Below, piece by piece: positions 12,093 through 24,829 of a DNA stretch of 64,000 bases (positions are counted from its first letter, which is position 1; every line of letters starts with the position of its first letter). Both the position numbers and the translations under genes were made by a program. This stretch comes from Pomphorhynchus laevis (taxonomy: Eukaryota > Acanthocephala > Palaeacanthocephala > Echinorhynchida > Pomphorhynchidae): positions 1 to 64,000 of the forward strand of contig WNNJ02000901.1 in assembly GCA_012934845.2 (NCBI GenBank), in the 5' to 3' direction. The notes under the pieces were generated by a model that was given only the letters and a program-made list of their open reading frames with translations, had not been told where the DNA came from and did no database searches.

Positions 12093-13175
12093 TTATTTAC
12101 GAGACGTAGGTATTCTTACGTATAAATCTGGAACAAACGGTACCAAAAACACGTAGTTGTGTCCATCATTGTTATCCCAATATTCATTTTCTCCAATTTT
12201 GTAACAAATAGCGAATTGCAAACTGCTAATATACGTTCCTCGACCATTAAGCGGTTGGATGTAAATAGTAAATGAAAATTTGCTAAAAATTCCATCAAAT
12301 GAATCGTATATATACACTGTATTGTGGTCAGTAAAAGTTTTCCATTCGTCATGACTTTCTCTAATAAAGACTTGTTTCTGCGTATACCCTAGTTCCATAA
12401 CTGTTACAATACCTGCAACATTGCCTTCAAAGGCAGATACACTCTCAAGAATAACATTCTGTCTATTTAACTTTTCCTTGTAATTTGATAAAAATCTGGG
12501 CATCTGAAATGCTGCTACGAAATGTCTATTCGATGAACTTTTAAAATTGAGCGAATCCTCATGTTTATTATTTTTAGCGTCCCTACTGCCAGACAAGTAA
12601 ACGTAAGGGGGTAGGCTAGATCGACGAAATGGATTCGATTGTGGTACGTTTTCAGTGTTTTGCGAAATTATGTTGTCGTTCGACCTCTCAAAATAATGAA
12701 CATGAACCAGTTCAAGTCCATGTGCATCTGCAAATCTTACTGCCTTTTTCACTGTATCCTGTGCAGCATTTGGGAATTGAATAACTTGTTGATTGATAAG
12801 CGAAGAGCACTGTGATGGTATTGACGATGACTGAATCGGTATTGATTTACTCACTTTAGTAATTAATTTTAATTCTTTTATAAATTTCGATGACAATGTG
12901 TTGAATCTGAGCGCGTCGTCAAAATCCATACCGCCATTAAGCCTTTCAGTGCTTGCGCATCTTCTACCACTACTTATACTTAATCCGGCCACATGGTATC
13001 TCAATTGACATTGTATCGTAGATGGATGCTCAAATTTTTCAATGTCTGTATCTGAAGCGCATCTATTGAACGTTTTCTGCTCGAAATTGCCGGCATTCGT
13101 TTCTGATCGTTCTTTTGTCTTGTTGTTCAAGGTCAGTTCGTTTTGACGACACTTTTCCATCTGTGATGCATTCAT
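12093..13175 (-). CDS. PPP1R3-like: protein phosphatase 1 regulatory subunit 3-like (glycogen targeting)
   Basis: This 360-residue protein would bind the PP1 catalytic subunit and hold it on glycogen, favouring dephosphorylation of glycogen synthase. Residues 143-150 (KKAVRFAD) contain the RVxF docking motif in its family form, followed by HGLELVHVHYF, a conserved stretch of the PPP1R3 family. The C-terminal third (about 240-352) is a CBM21 carbohydrate-binding domain, with VTVMELGYTQKQVFIRESHD..W and the hallmark YWDNNDGHNYVF near residue 333. The N-terminal 140 residues are polar and low in conservation, as usual. The ATG is directly preceded by an in-frame TAA, which fixes the start. No intron is needed. 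The family identification is firm; which paralogue (3A-3G type) cannot be said. Confidence 0.93.
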   Translation of the reverse strand: MNASQMEKCRQNELTLNNKTKERSETNAGNFEQKTFNRCASDTDIEKFEHPSTIQCQLRYHVAGLSISSGRRCASTERLNGGMDFDDALRFNTLSSKFIKELKLITKVSKSIPIQSSSIPSQCSSLINQQVIQFPNAAQDTVKKAVRFADAHGLELVHVHYFERSNDNIISQNTENVPQSNPFRRSSLPPYVYLSGSRDAKNNKHEDSLNFKSSSNRHFVAAFQMPRFLSNYKEKLNRQNVILESVSAFEGNVAGIVTVMELGYTQKQVFIRESHDEWKTFTDHNTVYIYDSFDGIFSKFSFTIYIQPLNGRGTYISSLQFAICYKIGENEYWDNNDGHNYVFLVPFVPDLYVRIPTSRK

Positions 13176-15184
13176 TTATCTCGGCAAAACTGTTGGCCCA
13201 TAAATAACGATGATGATACTGCAATTTTTAACATTCAACTAACTTATAATGTGAATAAAAAACAATAATATGAATGTTAGATTAAATACGCACTTGATTC
13301 ATCATTTTTATGTGAAAAATACTTCAATAGTTGTCTACAAGACACTGTTTCATAATCAAAAAATGTATTCAATCGTTACATTTGTAATGTCATTATGATT
13401 TTGAATTTTAATATTGACGGTAGCTAATTTCAACTATATTATTATATTAGTAAACAGTTGTAATTGCTATTTCTATACTTATGCGGTTCAAACACTAATT
13501 TTAAACATTTCATTGATTTTTTTGATCCATTTCATTGATCATTTCATTGATTTTTATATTGATTTTTTAATTAATTCATTTCATATGAATTTTTAAATCA
13601 TTTCAGCTAATAAATTATTATATTGGTGAACAGTTGTCATTGTTATTTCAATACTAATGCAGTTCAAATGCTAAGTTTAAACATTTAATTTTTATTGTAT
13701 CGAATTCAACGATGTGCATAATTAAGTAATGAATATCTGCAAAGAATTAAGCTTTAATAAATGTTTCTCTTTTGTCACATTATTCGAAGTGATGTGTTGG
13801 AGTATATTTATATTTCTTCGTAATTATAAAGCATCATTAATTAAAAAATTAATAATAAAATTCAATAATTTTGATTCAACCATTATATAATAGAAAATAA
13901 ACTTTGACTCTGAATTTAAACATCATTATATTCTGAATATAGTGATGTTTTGCAGAAGTTATAAATGCATATGTATCCCTTAAAGAATTCATCTGAAATT
14001 TATAAGAATATCTTTAATATTTTACTTATAAAATATTATTGAAATATATGTATATAATCGGCAATCTTTAAATCCTAATTAAATGATATGGATTGTTGAT
14101 AATTCAAATTACGCCCATGAATGCAGATTTAAAAATTATTTTACTTGCTAGATAATAGGATGAAGCATAATATGTCTAGACTATTGCAGGCAAGTGATTC
14201 TTTGCTTATTAGACACACCATGTCTAAACATACTATTGAAATATTCGAAATGTATTCGTCAATTTTAAAAGTGAAATTTTGTCTACAAGACTATAATTAT
14301 GATTGTATTAAAAAGCACATAATTGAAAGACTTTAAATTGAAATACGTACAAAATTGATCGAAATCTATGTTGATATCTCTAAATGTTTTCTTATTTTAA
14401 GCACCATCTTTTATTTATGTCGTGGTTGTTGAGGTTGCAGTAACTATACCGATGTCTCACCGTAATCTCATTTTTAGGCGACCCGTGATTGTCGCCAAGA
14501 TTTCACACTCGAAACTCATGTAACAAAAAGTTATCTATCTTATCAAACATACAGTTTTACAAAGAGTGATTCATTGAGAAAATAATATTGCGATATCCTT
14601 CAGAATTCATATTTCATTTTTGTCATTTAAAGAAACATATTTATTCCAAACGTTATACGAGCATAGAGAAAATATGGTAAATGAAAATGTTGCTCTATGT
14701 TAATATTTAATATCAACTAACGTTTTGTTAATTTAATTACTCCTCTTGTAATAACACCGAGTTTAAAACTTTGTGTGTAATTCACAAAATTAGGGTTAGC
14801 CGTAACGATTGGAAAATACAAATTCATTTTCAATTTAATGCTATGAAATAAAACCCTGCATAGATATCTTGTATCGATTCAGTGACGTCAATATTAACTT
14901 CGTTGTCATACAATGATGGCTTGAAATACACTAATGATCTCAATATTAAAATAAGAGATAACATTTACACGAGTTAACTGTGATGATTTGAATAGATTCT
15001 AACAGTGGTTCAAAATGGCTTAATATTGAGCTATATTATTCATACTTAACATTATCCACATACACATCTCATTTAATTTGATGATTCAATCGTTGATGAA
15101 ATGATATATACGTTACTGTAATCATTCAATACTCCATTTTAAATAAATATTAAATCCACAATCTTCTTCCATTTCAAATATATA

Positions 15185-15275
15185 TTATTATAGAAACGAA
15201 GAAGAAAATATCCTTTATTTGATTAAAATTCTATATTTCGATAGCTCTGATGTCATCATCAGGATTAAAAAACGT
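15185..15275 (-). mobile_element. retroelement end fragment with GAAA hairpin
   Basis: The sequence matches 20860-20935 and, inverted, 58637-58715. The shared parts are AACGAAGAAGAAAATATC, a TTTATTTGAT block and TCTATATTTCGATAGCTC. On the minus strand it reads CCTGATGA, a short spacer, AGCTATC, GAAATATAG. This resembles a decayed hammerhead region, but stem II is out of register with the core. Confidence 0.5.
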
Positions 15276-15339
15276 TTCACTAAGTGAAACATTCAAATAA
15301 TTGAAATAGCACATTAATGCAATATATTGATAATTTTAA

Positions 15340-15532
15340 AAAGTTGAAAATGATCCGTTATTGATATAGAATTATTGCGGTTGGATCAAAGAAAGAAGGA
15401 AAATTTTATTTGATATTTCGCAATACTTCAATTTACTGAAGATGCCAACATAGAATAGCAAAATACCATATAAAATTTTCCTTCTTTCTTTGATCCAAAT
15501 CCAATAATTCTATATTAATAATTTTTCAGACT
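15340..15532. repeat. inverted repeat, Penelope-like terminal type
   Basis: The left arm holds GGATCAAAGAAAGAAGGAAA and the right arm its complement TTTCCTTCTTTCTTTGATCC, and the outer parts also pair (AATTATTGCGG with CCAATAATT). Its centre contains ACTGAAGATGCCAACA. Same family as 8326-8457 and 20340-20460. Confidence 0.55.
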
Positions 15533-17299
15533 AAAAAAGGCGTTGAATTCAATAATGTAATCAAAATTACCTTTTAGTTAAAGATGTAATTCAAGTGTAT
15601 TCCTTCAATAAAGTAATCTATACAAATTAAATATGAATTGTCAATTATACAATATAATTAAAGGAATACATATTAAAGGAATATATATTAAAAATAATTA
15701 AAAATGATATCTCGTTATTTATAAATAATGAGAATTCAAATATTAAATAATCATTTTAAAGTATCGTTTAATATTTTTATATTGAAACCTAGCGAAAATT
15801 AACCTTATTACACTTACATACAAGTAAAACGTTAGTATAATTTACATACTGGGCACATTATACTTAAAATATTAAAGTGGAAATTTTTAAATGCCGAGAT
15901 TTTTATGCCTACTGTAGCATCAATTCTAATTTAATTGTAATCAGCTAATTTAAAATTTACTGGATGTGAAATTAAACAAAGGGATGAGCTTAGTGCTGGT
16001 ATAGATTTTTCGAAAATGTACATTTATAAATGCTGAATTTAATCCAATGTGATTTATAATATATCGTCAAATCAAATTGACATTATTGTTGAATTTACAT
16101 TTGCTGCTATTAATTATACATAATTACACATCTGTCTGTTTGAAACTATGTCAAAATTTGCACTATCTTACTTTAAATATCGAATAGTAAACGATAACAG
16201 TGAATGTCTCTTTTACTTTGATAAAGGTTCATTACTATTAAAATAATATATATTGCATTATCTACATTTATATTATATATTGAAGTATTTTCATTTAAGG
16301 TATATTTAATCCTAACATCAAAAATAAGATTTTTTCGAGGCTTTCGCCTTATACACCTTTCTCGATTGTAGCTTTATTGTGAGTTTTGTATGTGTATAAA
16401 ATATACGTTTGTCTAATGACATGCATTAAATATGCTATAGAATGACTAAATGTAATAATACATGGATTATTGTTGTATAAATTATAATCTCGATTTAGAT
16501 GATTCTTTCAGATCAACATTTATTCAAATATCAAATTGAAAATATGCTTGAATAAAACATAATGTACGAGCACTAATTTAATTCTTAAACACTTTAAAGT
16601 GCAAAATGATATAATAAGACCTTAATTGTTTCGTTATATAATTACGAACATAGATTAGTTATATATAGTATAAACATTGATTTCCATATATAATAGACTT
16701 GATTTTGAACTTTCAGCATGTAATTAACCATAAGAAATTACCCATAAAATCGTTAAGAAATATTACTTTAACCACTAACATTGTGTCAAAACAAATTTTG
16801 TATATAAAATAAAAGAGAGTTTGTAACGTGTTGTATTTAGTTTAATTTATTTTTATTCGTTTAATATTTGATGTTTCGGTTTTTATAAAATTAAGATGAT
16901 ATTTGTGTCTAATGGTCACTTTTGAGTGTCGACTGTCCTTCTGATAGTCAACTTAAAAGATAAAACCTACTTGTTTAAATTATAAATAAAATGAAATAAA
17001 CTTATACTTTTTAAAACGAACATATTATTTCAATAATATTTAAAAATTCACAATTAAAAATTTAACATTGATAAATTTGATATATTTTTTGTTTATTTTT
17101 TAATTCAAAGTTAATAAATTTATTTTCAAGTCCATGTTACGGATCGCTTTTAAATCATTTTAAAAATGCTACATGTATATTAAAATTAAATTATTAAATA
17201 TAATATATTTATAAATATATAATTTAATATATTTTTTTATATATTTTATATATAGATTCATTTTTTAACTAATTGCATTAAAAAACAAATCTAATTAAA

Positions 17300-17640
17300 T
17301 GTCGTGCTATCTTGATAACTTCAAACCGGACCGATGTAGATACGGAAATATCACGCTACTACCCATCATGGAAGCAGCATTGACGACCCTCCTCCGCTCA
17401 TGCTCTCCATTATGCATGATGCATTTCCCCGCTGAACGGCTGCGCTGATCCATTAGAACAGGAAAGCACGGCCTCGGGGTTCCAAACGCGAAGGGAAGAC
17501 AACGGACGTCAATGCCTTCTTTAGTAGATGGTTAGCGTCGGCATGACGGGAATGGCGATACTTTGATCGGCAACAGTTCAACCGTGAGTCCACACGTTAT
17601 CAACTTCCTTTCCGCATATGCACCGATACAGAGCATACTA
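17300..17640. other. GC-richer island with tRNA-like promoter boxes
   Basis: Within an otherwise very AT-rich stretch, about 340 bases are near 50% GC. On plus, TAGATGGTTAGCGTCGG (17525-17541) and CAGTTCAACC (17574-17583) are spaced like an A and a B box, so it may be the remnant of a tRNA-derived SINE. No cloverleaf and no protein could be supported. Confidence 0.3.
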
Positions 17641-20339
17641 CATTAAATAATATATTACATTTATAATATATAAAGTATAAATTAAATGCTAAATGAAATA
17701 TAATATAAACGACAAAACGAAAGTTGCTTTGTTTCTAGTCTATTTGGTTTTATCCAACTAAGAGTCTGTTTTGCTCAGCTTACAAAATCCAAATAAATCC
17801 ACTTTACATTAAAATGTTTTATGCCATTAATAATTATAAATTAATGTACGGCATTAGTTATTTTGAATTATAATAAAATTGTATACTAAGATACGTTATG
17901 TTCAAATATTTTATTTACAAACTTACAAATAAATTAATTTTTAGGACGCAATGTCATATTTTTAAATAATTTTAATTTTTATAAACAAATCTTATCTATT
18001 AATCGGCAATCAACGATAATGATATCATAAGAGATAAAAAATATTTCCTTTGGAATTCATACCAGAATAATAAACTTGAAACAGATAAAACCAATCTACG
18101 TTTGCCCTTGATTTTTAGTAGGTGGTAACTCTATTTAAAGGACCACTCCTATTAAATAAGCGTTACTGACTACCTTTGTTATTGTTATAATATTTCGATA
18201 CTCGTTATATAAAACTATTTGATGTTTGTTAAGCAAAAATGAATCAATTGTTTTCTTAATTCTTTCCTGATATGGCTCAAATCGTTTTTATTGCGTGTCT
18301 AATAAAGTATATCCTATTTCAGATCGGCGGTACTTATTTGGCTCAAATGGACACACGTAAATCATAAGAGTATCTTCAATCATATTTACTGCTTTGCTTG
18401 CTTATTAATTAAGCACAAAGTACAGGAAGCTTCAAACTTTCTCATATATTATAAATTCGTTGACACCACCATTTAATTTTTGTGTACGTGCTCAACTATC
18501 GATAATTTGTTTCGTGAGCAATATTATCGTTCCTACTGGAATCGACTTGGTTGGATTATCACAGAATAAAACAAATATTTTCACAAACTATTTTGTGGTG
18601 ATTTTACATGGACAATTTTGAAAGTAGCTTGAAACCAATTTGTTTTTGATAGCCATTCACTCAAAAGAGTTTGTCATTGATAGCATCCATTCACTAAAAA
18701 AGAATTTTGCCCTTGATAGTCGTTCACTCAAAAGAGTTGTAGTTTTTTAATGAGTGCATTCATATAAATGGAAACTATATGTAATTAACTGGTATTTATA
18801 TGACCTCAAGACAATAGAAATATCAATATTGTAAAGGAGCTTTCTTCAGTATTTTATTGTAAGGAGCTTTCTAAATTACAATAATTCTTTCAATCAATAT
18901 TTGTCTAAAAATTCATAATAACCAGACATGTTGCCACTATGTAGTAATTTCACAGGCTTTAGATCTAAATTTTAAATATTATAAATATCGTTTGGTACAT
19001 TCTATAAAATAGGATTCAATCTCTTTTTTGACTTGTCACTTAGAAAATTATATATAAACTTGGTTCACTTTAAATAACTAATTATTGTTTCACTTTAATA
19101 ACTGTGATTTTATTATTTTCAAATTTTGAAATTTTTTTAGAGTTTTCTCAGACTTAATAATTCAAAAATTCGTGCACATTCTGTCACAATAATTAAGGTC
19201 AAATTAATTTTCCAAATACAGATACAATTGAATTAGTTGCCCGCAAATGGGCCCCATATTAGTACTTAGATAACGTTTAATAAAAAGTAGAGGATAAACT
19301 ATTATTTTGAAAATAATAGTTTATCAAATAAGTCAACTGCGCCTGTGTAAAAAAAAATTTTTTTTAATCTTAAGATTTTCTATAATTAAATTCTTTAAAA
19401 TTTTGGATTTTTTAAAACTTAGTATTTTATGAACCAATTAAAATGTATTATTCTGTGTAGTAGAATAATGATTCCAATTCACAAAAAGGGTGTTATCATG
19501 CTTCAACCTCTATTCATCAACCCAACTTATGGGCTTATGAATAGAGGTAGATAATGGTTAGTTCATTTGTTGGGTTGATTCATCAACTCAGCAAATAATG
19601 AATTACATCAACTTTGTTTGCACCATACATTATAAGGAATATATTACAATTGAAAGTCCACCCTTGAGTTTTACCTTTGTCAAGTCTAAGTTAAAATATC
19701 GGTAAATTAAATAAAATTTAGTATCTAAATTTTAGTATCTAAATAGAATTTTTAATAAGTTATTTAATAATATAAAAGGTCTTCTTAAAAGTTACAAACA
19801 CTTCATTAATGAGAACATTGACCTTGCATTTCTTTGCACAGTAAGACTAAGTTGGGTTTGTATGATGTTTTTATTTTGATGCACGATTCTACGTTATCAT
19901 CAATCAGCCGATCATGTGAGTCAGGAATACTATTTCAAGGATCAAAAATCAACATATTTTATATCTCCAGATATATTAAAACAAAGCACCTATGATCAAT
20001 GAATTGCATTTTAAGTTTGCCAATCTCAATATTACACAATAAACAATTAACTTCTGTTACCGTTTGTTATTTGCCACATACGAATATGGAACATTGTTAT
20101 GCGCTTTTAAATTTATAAATTATAAATACATAATAGACTCAATTATTTTGAAATAGTATGAAAATCGAACATTAATAATTTTACTATAATAATTTTCTTA
20201 TCGAAAAAATGGCATCGTTTTGAAATATCGTACCTGACACCTGTCAGGCTGATGACAACTATGAGCTGCGAAGAAAGAGAGCAAAGACAATGAAGGATCT
20301 TTCACATACAGAGAAATTTAGAAAAAGCTTTTTATTTTC

Positions 20340-20460
20340 GGCAATTAAGAATAATCCATTATTGATAAATTATTATTGGAGCTGAATCAAAGAGAAGAAG
20401 ACATTATTTTTGATATTTCGCTAACTTCTGTTAGCATCTTCAGAAAATTACTCTGATCGA
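20340..20460 (-). mobile_element. Penelope-like terminal fragment with hairpin
   Basis: On the minus strand it reads CTGAAGATGCTAACAGAAGT then TAGCGAAATATC: a 6-bp stem followed by GAAA, with an outer AATAATCCATTATTGATAA block. It is the same family as 8326-8457, 15340-15532 and the hairpin at 63465-63510. Confidence 0.5.
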
Positions 20461-20609
20461 TTTATATTACAATGGAACCACATAAACTGGAATTTTTTCA
20501 ATAAAACGATCCAGTTGAATATTTCAATAGTTGCTGATATCATCAAGAACTTCAATTTCTCAACACGATATATTTCACAATATTTTTATATTTTACTATT
20601 AAATTAATC

Positions 20610-20790
20610 TATTCAATAATTTAGATGATTTTGAAGAAAGTCAATATCATTACATAATATGACAATTCTTAAAATTTCATCATTTAATTATTATTTTATT
20701 ATTATGCAAATTATTTCATTATTATTTTATTTTCATGCAAACATGTTTCTTGTGTGTCATCTTTACGATATAAAGTAATAGTCGTTTTAA
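20610..20790 (-). mobile_element. Penelope-like RT fragment
   Basis: The sequence aligns with 34230-34420, the C-terminal coding part of the Penelope-like element at 33890-35650 (shared TTTGAAGAAAG.CAATATCATTACATA, TCATCTTTACGATATAAA). It is a short broken remnant. Confidence 0.55.
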
Positions 20791-20874
20791 ATAAAAGTCA
20801 ATTTTAAAAATTAAATTATTTATTTAAATAAATTATTAAAAATATATATTATTACAGGAACGAAGAAGAAAATA

Positions 20875-23790
20875 TCATTTATTTGATAAATATTCTATAT
20901 TTCGATAGCTCCTGCTATCATTATCCTCGCTCGATTCAATAAAACAGGCGGCGTTTTCGCGTTGTATTGCAGCACTTATTCGTTGGGTCAACCATAAGCG
21001 GGCCTGGCTCTCTCCGGTAGAACAAATAAGTTTTGTTCCGATCGCACCCAAGAGCTTCATTATGCCAGAACTGAACGCTCCGAGTGCTTCAACCGAAAGG
21101 GCGTAAACGAGTATTGGCACTCGTTGAGATAGTTGTACTTGGTCTGTTTCTTCACTGCAGCAAGATGAGAGGCGACGGCCCCTGCAAAAGAGACGACGGT
21201 AGACTGGTAGCTGGCTGCCATGACATATAGGCACGTAAAATTCCATAACCAGATAAGGCCAGTGTCCCAGGGTAACAACGTAGCGCCGTCCGGTTTGTTG
21301 CCGTCGTTTCACGATAAACAGGTCTGCTCAATTCTTGAGAGAACTCCGGCGGCTTGGAGCGTCATTTGAAGGAGTAGATTTGTTTCCGAATAAAGTAAAT
21401 GACGAGCTTCTGAACGCCGGCAATTCAATGCGTATGAGTTTCCTTTCATTAAAACGTCATCACATGAACACGCGTAAGGCTGACTGCCGTGTACACCTAG
21501 ACTTAACGAAACGGTCAGCGACAAAGATAGATCGTCTTCGTCTTTGGTCAGATACAAATATAGATCGCATCGGTTGAGGTAATCGGAATAGCTTCAAAAA
21601 AGAACTGGGCCATATGGAGACAGCAAGCAGCCGTATTAGACATTTTGGTCTTTGCCTCTTTGATCAGGAGTTTGTACAGCGCCGGATAGAAATTTGCTGT
21701 CCATCGTTTATGGGAGGAAGGTTCCGTTGAAAGAGCATATCCAAATTCAGCGCTTTCACTCCTAATATCATCGTTGAAATCTGGATGTTCCGTACTGGTG
21801 TCATGAAGTCGGCAACTAGACAATAGCAGCTTTAAACAAATATACGCTTCAAATTACGGTATTGCGGTTTCTCCTAAATGTTGATTTCCAAGTCGTTCTC
21901 GTCGAATTGACAAGGTCGCTTGTTGGCATGCTTTGCCATGTAAAGGTACATTCAAAATTGTTGACAGCGGCCTTCGCAATTCCTCGTCGAATTCTCGCAA
22001 CATAACACTACAGAAGCAAAGGGATCACCTTAACAAGAAACCAATCTTTAACAGACTCAGACAGCTTCGCAATAAAATGAAATTGTCGTATGCGCTGAGC
22101 CTCGTCAAACGGCTCCCAGTACAGTTGAGTTCGAAGATTGCGTCACTAAGTGCTTTGTCGATACCAGCATCGCGCCCAATGCCGCTTCAAGCTACGTTGT
22201 GTCAGCCGTAGCAACTCTCTTGCATCCGCATAGTTGATTATCGATTAGTTGGTAGGTGCCTTCATTTTTGGTGACAATTTCTCACTTCCCCGGGTTATGG
22301 ACCAACCCTATTTATGGCCTAACTCCTTGATTGTTTGGGTGTCATACATAATCTCATCGGTAGTTCCTCCCAAGGTTATTGACTATTAGACAAAAATTCA
22401 GAGGTACTAAAAGATCCCCTGCTGGACACATTCTTGTGATTGAATACAAGTGTTGCCAAACAATAGGTCTGTTTGACGGTCGTAGCATTGAATGTATTTT
22501 TGAAGTCTAACTTTAATATAGCGCGATCACTCTCTGCTTTACTGCTCAGATGTGTTCTGGTAGCCTGAACGGCTGCCTCAACTGCTCTTGGAATGCAGAC
22601 GCCAAGCTGCACGGGCATGAGTCGATCTACAAATAGCTCCGTTACAAACTACGAGGCAAGTTTGCTAATAGACGCTTGATTGTAAAGCCCACTGCTATCG
22701 GCCGTACACCGCTGTCCTCTTGCGGAATGCCAGTAGTTTGGCTCAGCAAAATGTTTGCGCTATCTCAGTGTACACCTTCCCACTCATAATCACGGATAAC
22801 AATTTAGTTAGCGACAGTAATAGTATGCCCGCAGTAGGTCCAGCTGTATAAACGAGTAAATCTCGCATGTGCATAAATGTCAAACCATCGGGTCCTCGTG
22901 CCGATGAGAATGGAAAAGAGTTTAACACAGAGAGGAGGGATTTCACTGTTACTACAGACAAAGGTCTGTTAAGTTCTACTGCTGGTGTCGAAAGTTTAGT
23001 GTTAGAATTTTTCATTTGGGGAAGGCGTAGAAGTTCTACGTGAGTAGCGTTATGGTACGATAAAAATGTACTGTACATAGTCCGAACAGCTCCTCAGATG
23101 TTGCCGTATTCCATCTTTTCAAAGACCTTTCGAAGAAGTTGTTCTTTGATTTCGTCTGTCGAAGGTTCTTCCTTTCGTTGTTCAGATATACTAGACGGCT
23201 ACTCAGAAATAATTGGCAGCTGGTAGCAAATGAATGCGTTGCGAAGTGCTGCCGAGAGAGAAATACTCCCAGATAAATCTGCCTGTTTCCGATGCGCTCG
23301 AAGGGCTGTCTTTGGAAAACTTAATAGAAGTCATCAGGTTAACTCATCAGACGGATCGCACATGAATAGAGTTCAATAATTCGACTAGTTAAACCGAGAC
23401 AGCGGGTCGAGCTCCACAAGGGATGCGGCAGATGACGTGCACGTTGTCGGGCAAGAGTTTCAGGCTGAAGGAGCGCCCGTTGGTCGGCACAGGGCTGATT
23501 TGGCTGTCTGTTGGAGGCTCGATTATTTCGGGTGAAATTATGTCAATCTTAATATTGACATAGGTATGCGCTTGGGCCGCATACCGGCCCAAGCGCAGCC
23601 TAGCGAAGGAACGTGTTTTTAAAGAAGACCGTTCGCTGTATAAGCAGTAACGCCCGCAGATTGAACACCAAGCACGCGTTGAAATACATTGTGAAGTTGA
23701 AGCGGTTGGTGTTTTAGTCGCATTCGAATAGTCTGGAAGATCGCTAGATCCAACCGTCGATTGGGTCGACGTCAAAATCAATCTCGAATA
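20875..23790 (-). pseudogene. relic of RT element with C-terminal PD-(D/E)XK-like domain (copy X2)
   Basis: Minus-strand segments follow the family order. A cysteine-rich N-terminal part (CSICGRYCLYSERSSLKTRS) lies near 23650. SFPFSSARGPDGLTFMHMRD near 22920 holds the GPDGL finger motif. QLGVCIPRAVEAAVQ and AILKLDFKNTFNAT lie near 22600 and 22520. HKRWTANFYPALYKLLIKEA lies near 21700. SCRRSE near 21430 is the CCHC end. The C-terminal block LGAIGTKLICSTGESQARLW and LTQRISAAIQRENAACF near 21040-20950 closely follows the family end. The frame is broken many times. It is the longest of the five relics and the same subfamily as 1160-3200. Confidence 0.7.
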
Positions 23791-23799
23791 TATCGATCA

Positions 23800-24780
23800 T
23801 TTTTCAATAAGCCAAGTGAGCTTGATGCTTATCTTAGTTAATCACGAGCTCAAGCTATATGGGAGCACTGGTATTCTCGTTTTCAAGCTTTTCTGAATGT
23901 TACTGGAGAACAACCTTCGAAAGTGAAGTACGCTTTACTAATGAACCATATATCAACAATAATTCATGAGCATGTATGTAATTGTACCTCATTTGAAGCT
24001 GCAATATCTGAACTTACCAGTATTTTCGTCAAGAATAAGAGCGATATAGTTTCACGATACCTTCTTCAATCAAGTCGACAAGCACAAAACATGAGGATTG
24101 ATCAATTCACAAATCAATTGGAACTGATTTTAAAGATACATCAACATTTGAACAGCGCAATATATTCTTACGAGATGCATTTATAGCTGGTTTATCTTCT
24201 GTTTAAATTCGTCAGGGATTATTGAAAGCAGGATACATCGAGAAAGAAAATAAATATGAGATGGCTAGATCAATGTAAGTTGCACACGAGCAGTTATTAT
24301 TTTCAACCAGCTAGACTGAATCAACAAACTCCGTGGTAAATATTATACAAAACCGGTCCATATAAGATGCAAAAGAAGAGAGTTTGTGCTCAATGTCCAT
24401 AAGAAGTATTAATAAAAAACGGAATTGATGAGCATTTCGCCAAAGTATAGAGATCGAACACTTTCGTATCGAGTCAATTGTTGTGCTATAATTTTCAAGC
24501 CTTTACATGCAATTCGAAGCCTTCGCTCAATAATCTACCCGTAGACATCAAATTGTATGGACATATTATTTCTGTTTTGGTGAATGCAGGCAACACTGCA
24601 AACTTCGAGGATCTTCAAGTTGCAAAGGAAAAACTGTTTCGATTAAATATATGTTTAAAACTACAGCAATGGCAAATAGTAGTTATTTATAGACAATATC
24701 ATCAAACAGTACAATCGACTTCATTCTTAAAGGTAAGCAATATAAATATTGTAATGACTTATTAATGACCTTTTAACTAT
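23800..24780 (+). mobile_element. broken LTR retrotransposon fragment (gag-protease), Ty3/gypsy-like
   Basis: A gag-like capsid segment and a short protease-like segment are recognisable in plus orientation. The copy is fragmentary and broken, and no terminal repeats are seen. It abuts a second, longer element of the same general type at 24830-28650, with which it shares gag similarity but clear divergence, so it is a separate, older insertion. Confidence 0.55.
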
Positions 24781-24829
24781 TGTAGATTTTAACGAATAAA
24801 ACCTTCTGTGGTTTGTTGTCTCTATTTTA

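Larger units (their letters stand above)
13176..20339. other. 7-kb AT-rich region without recognisable genes
   Basis: I see no conserved protein, tRNA or rRNA here. Local structures are: an 85-bp direct repeat (13431-13515 and 13607-13692) with TTTCATTGAT runs between; element-end pieces at 15185-15275 and 15340-15532; a GC-richer island at 17300-17640; three copies of a ~38-bp phrase (GATAG..ATTCACT..AAAAGAG) at 18645-18740; a perfect palindrome at 19298-19325; and an 11-bp stem hairpin at 19509-19547. A 63-codon frame at 14145 is not convincing. Confidence 0.6.
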
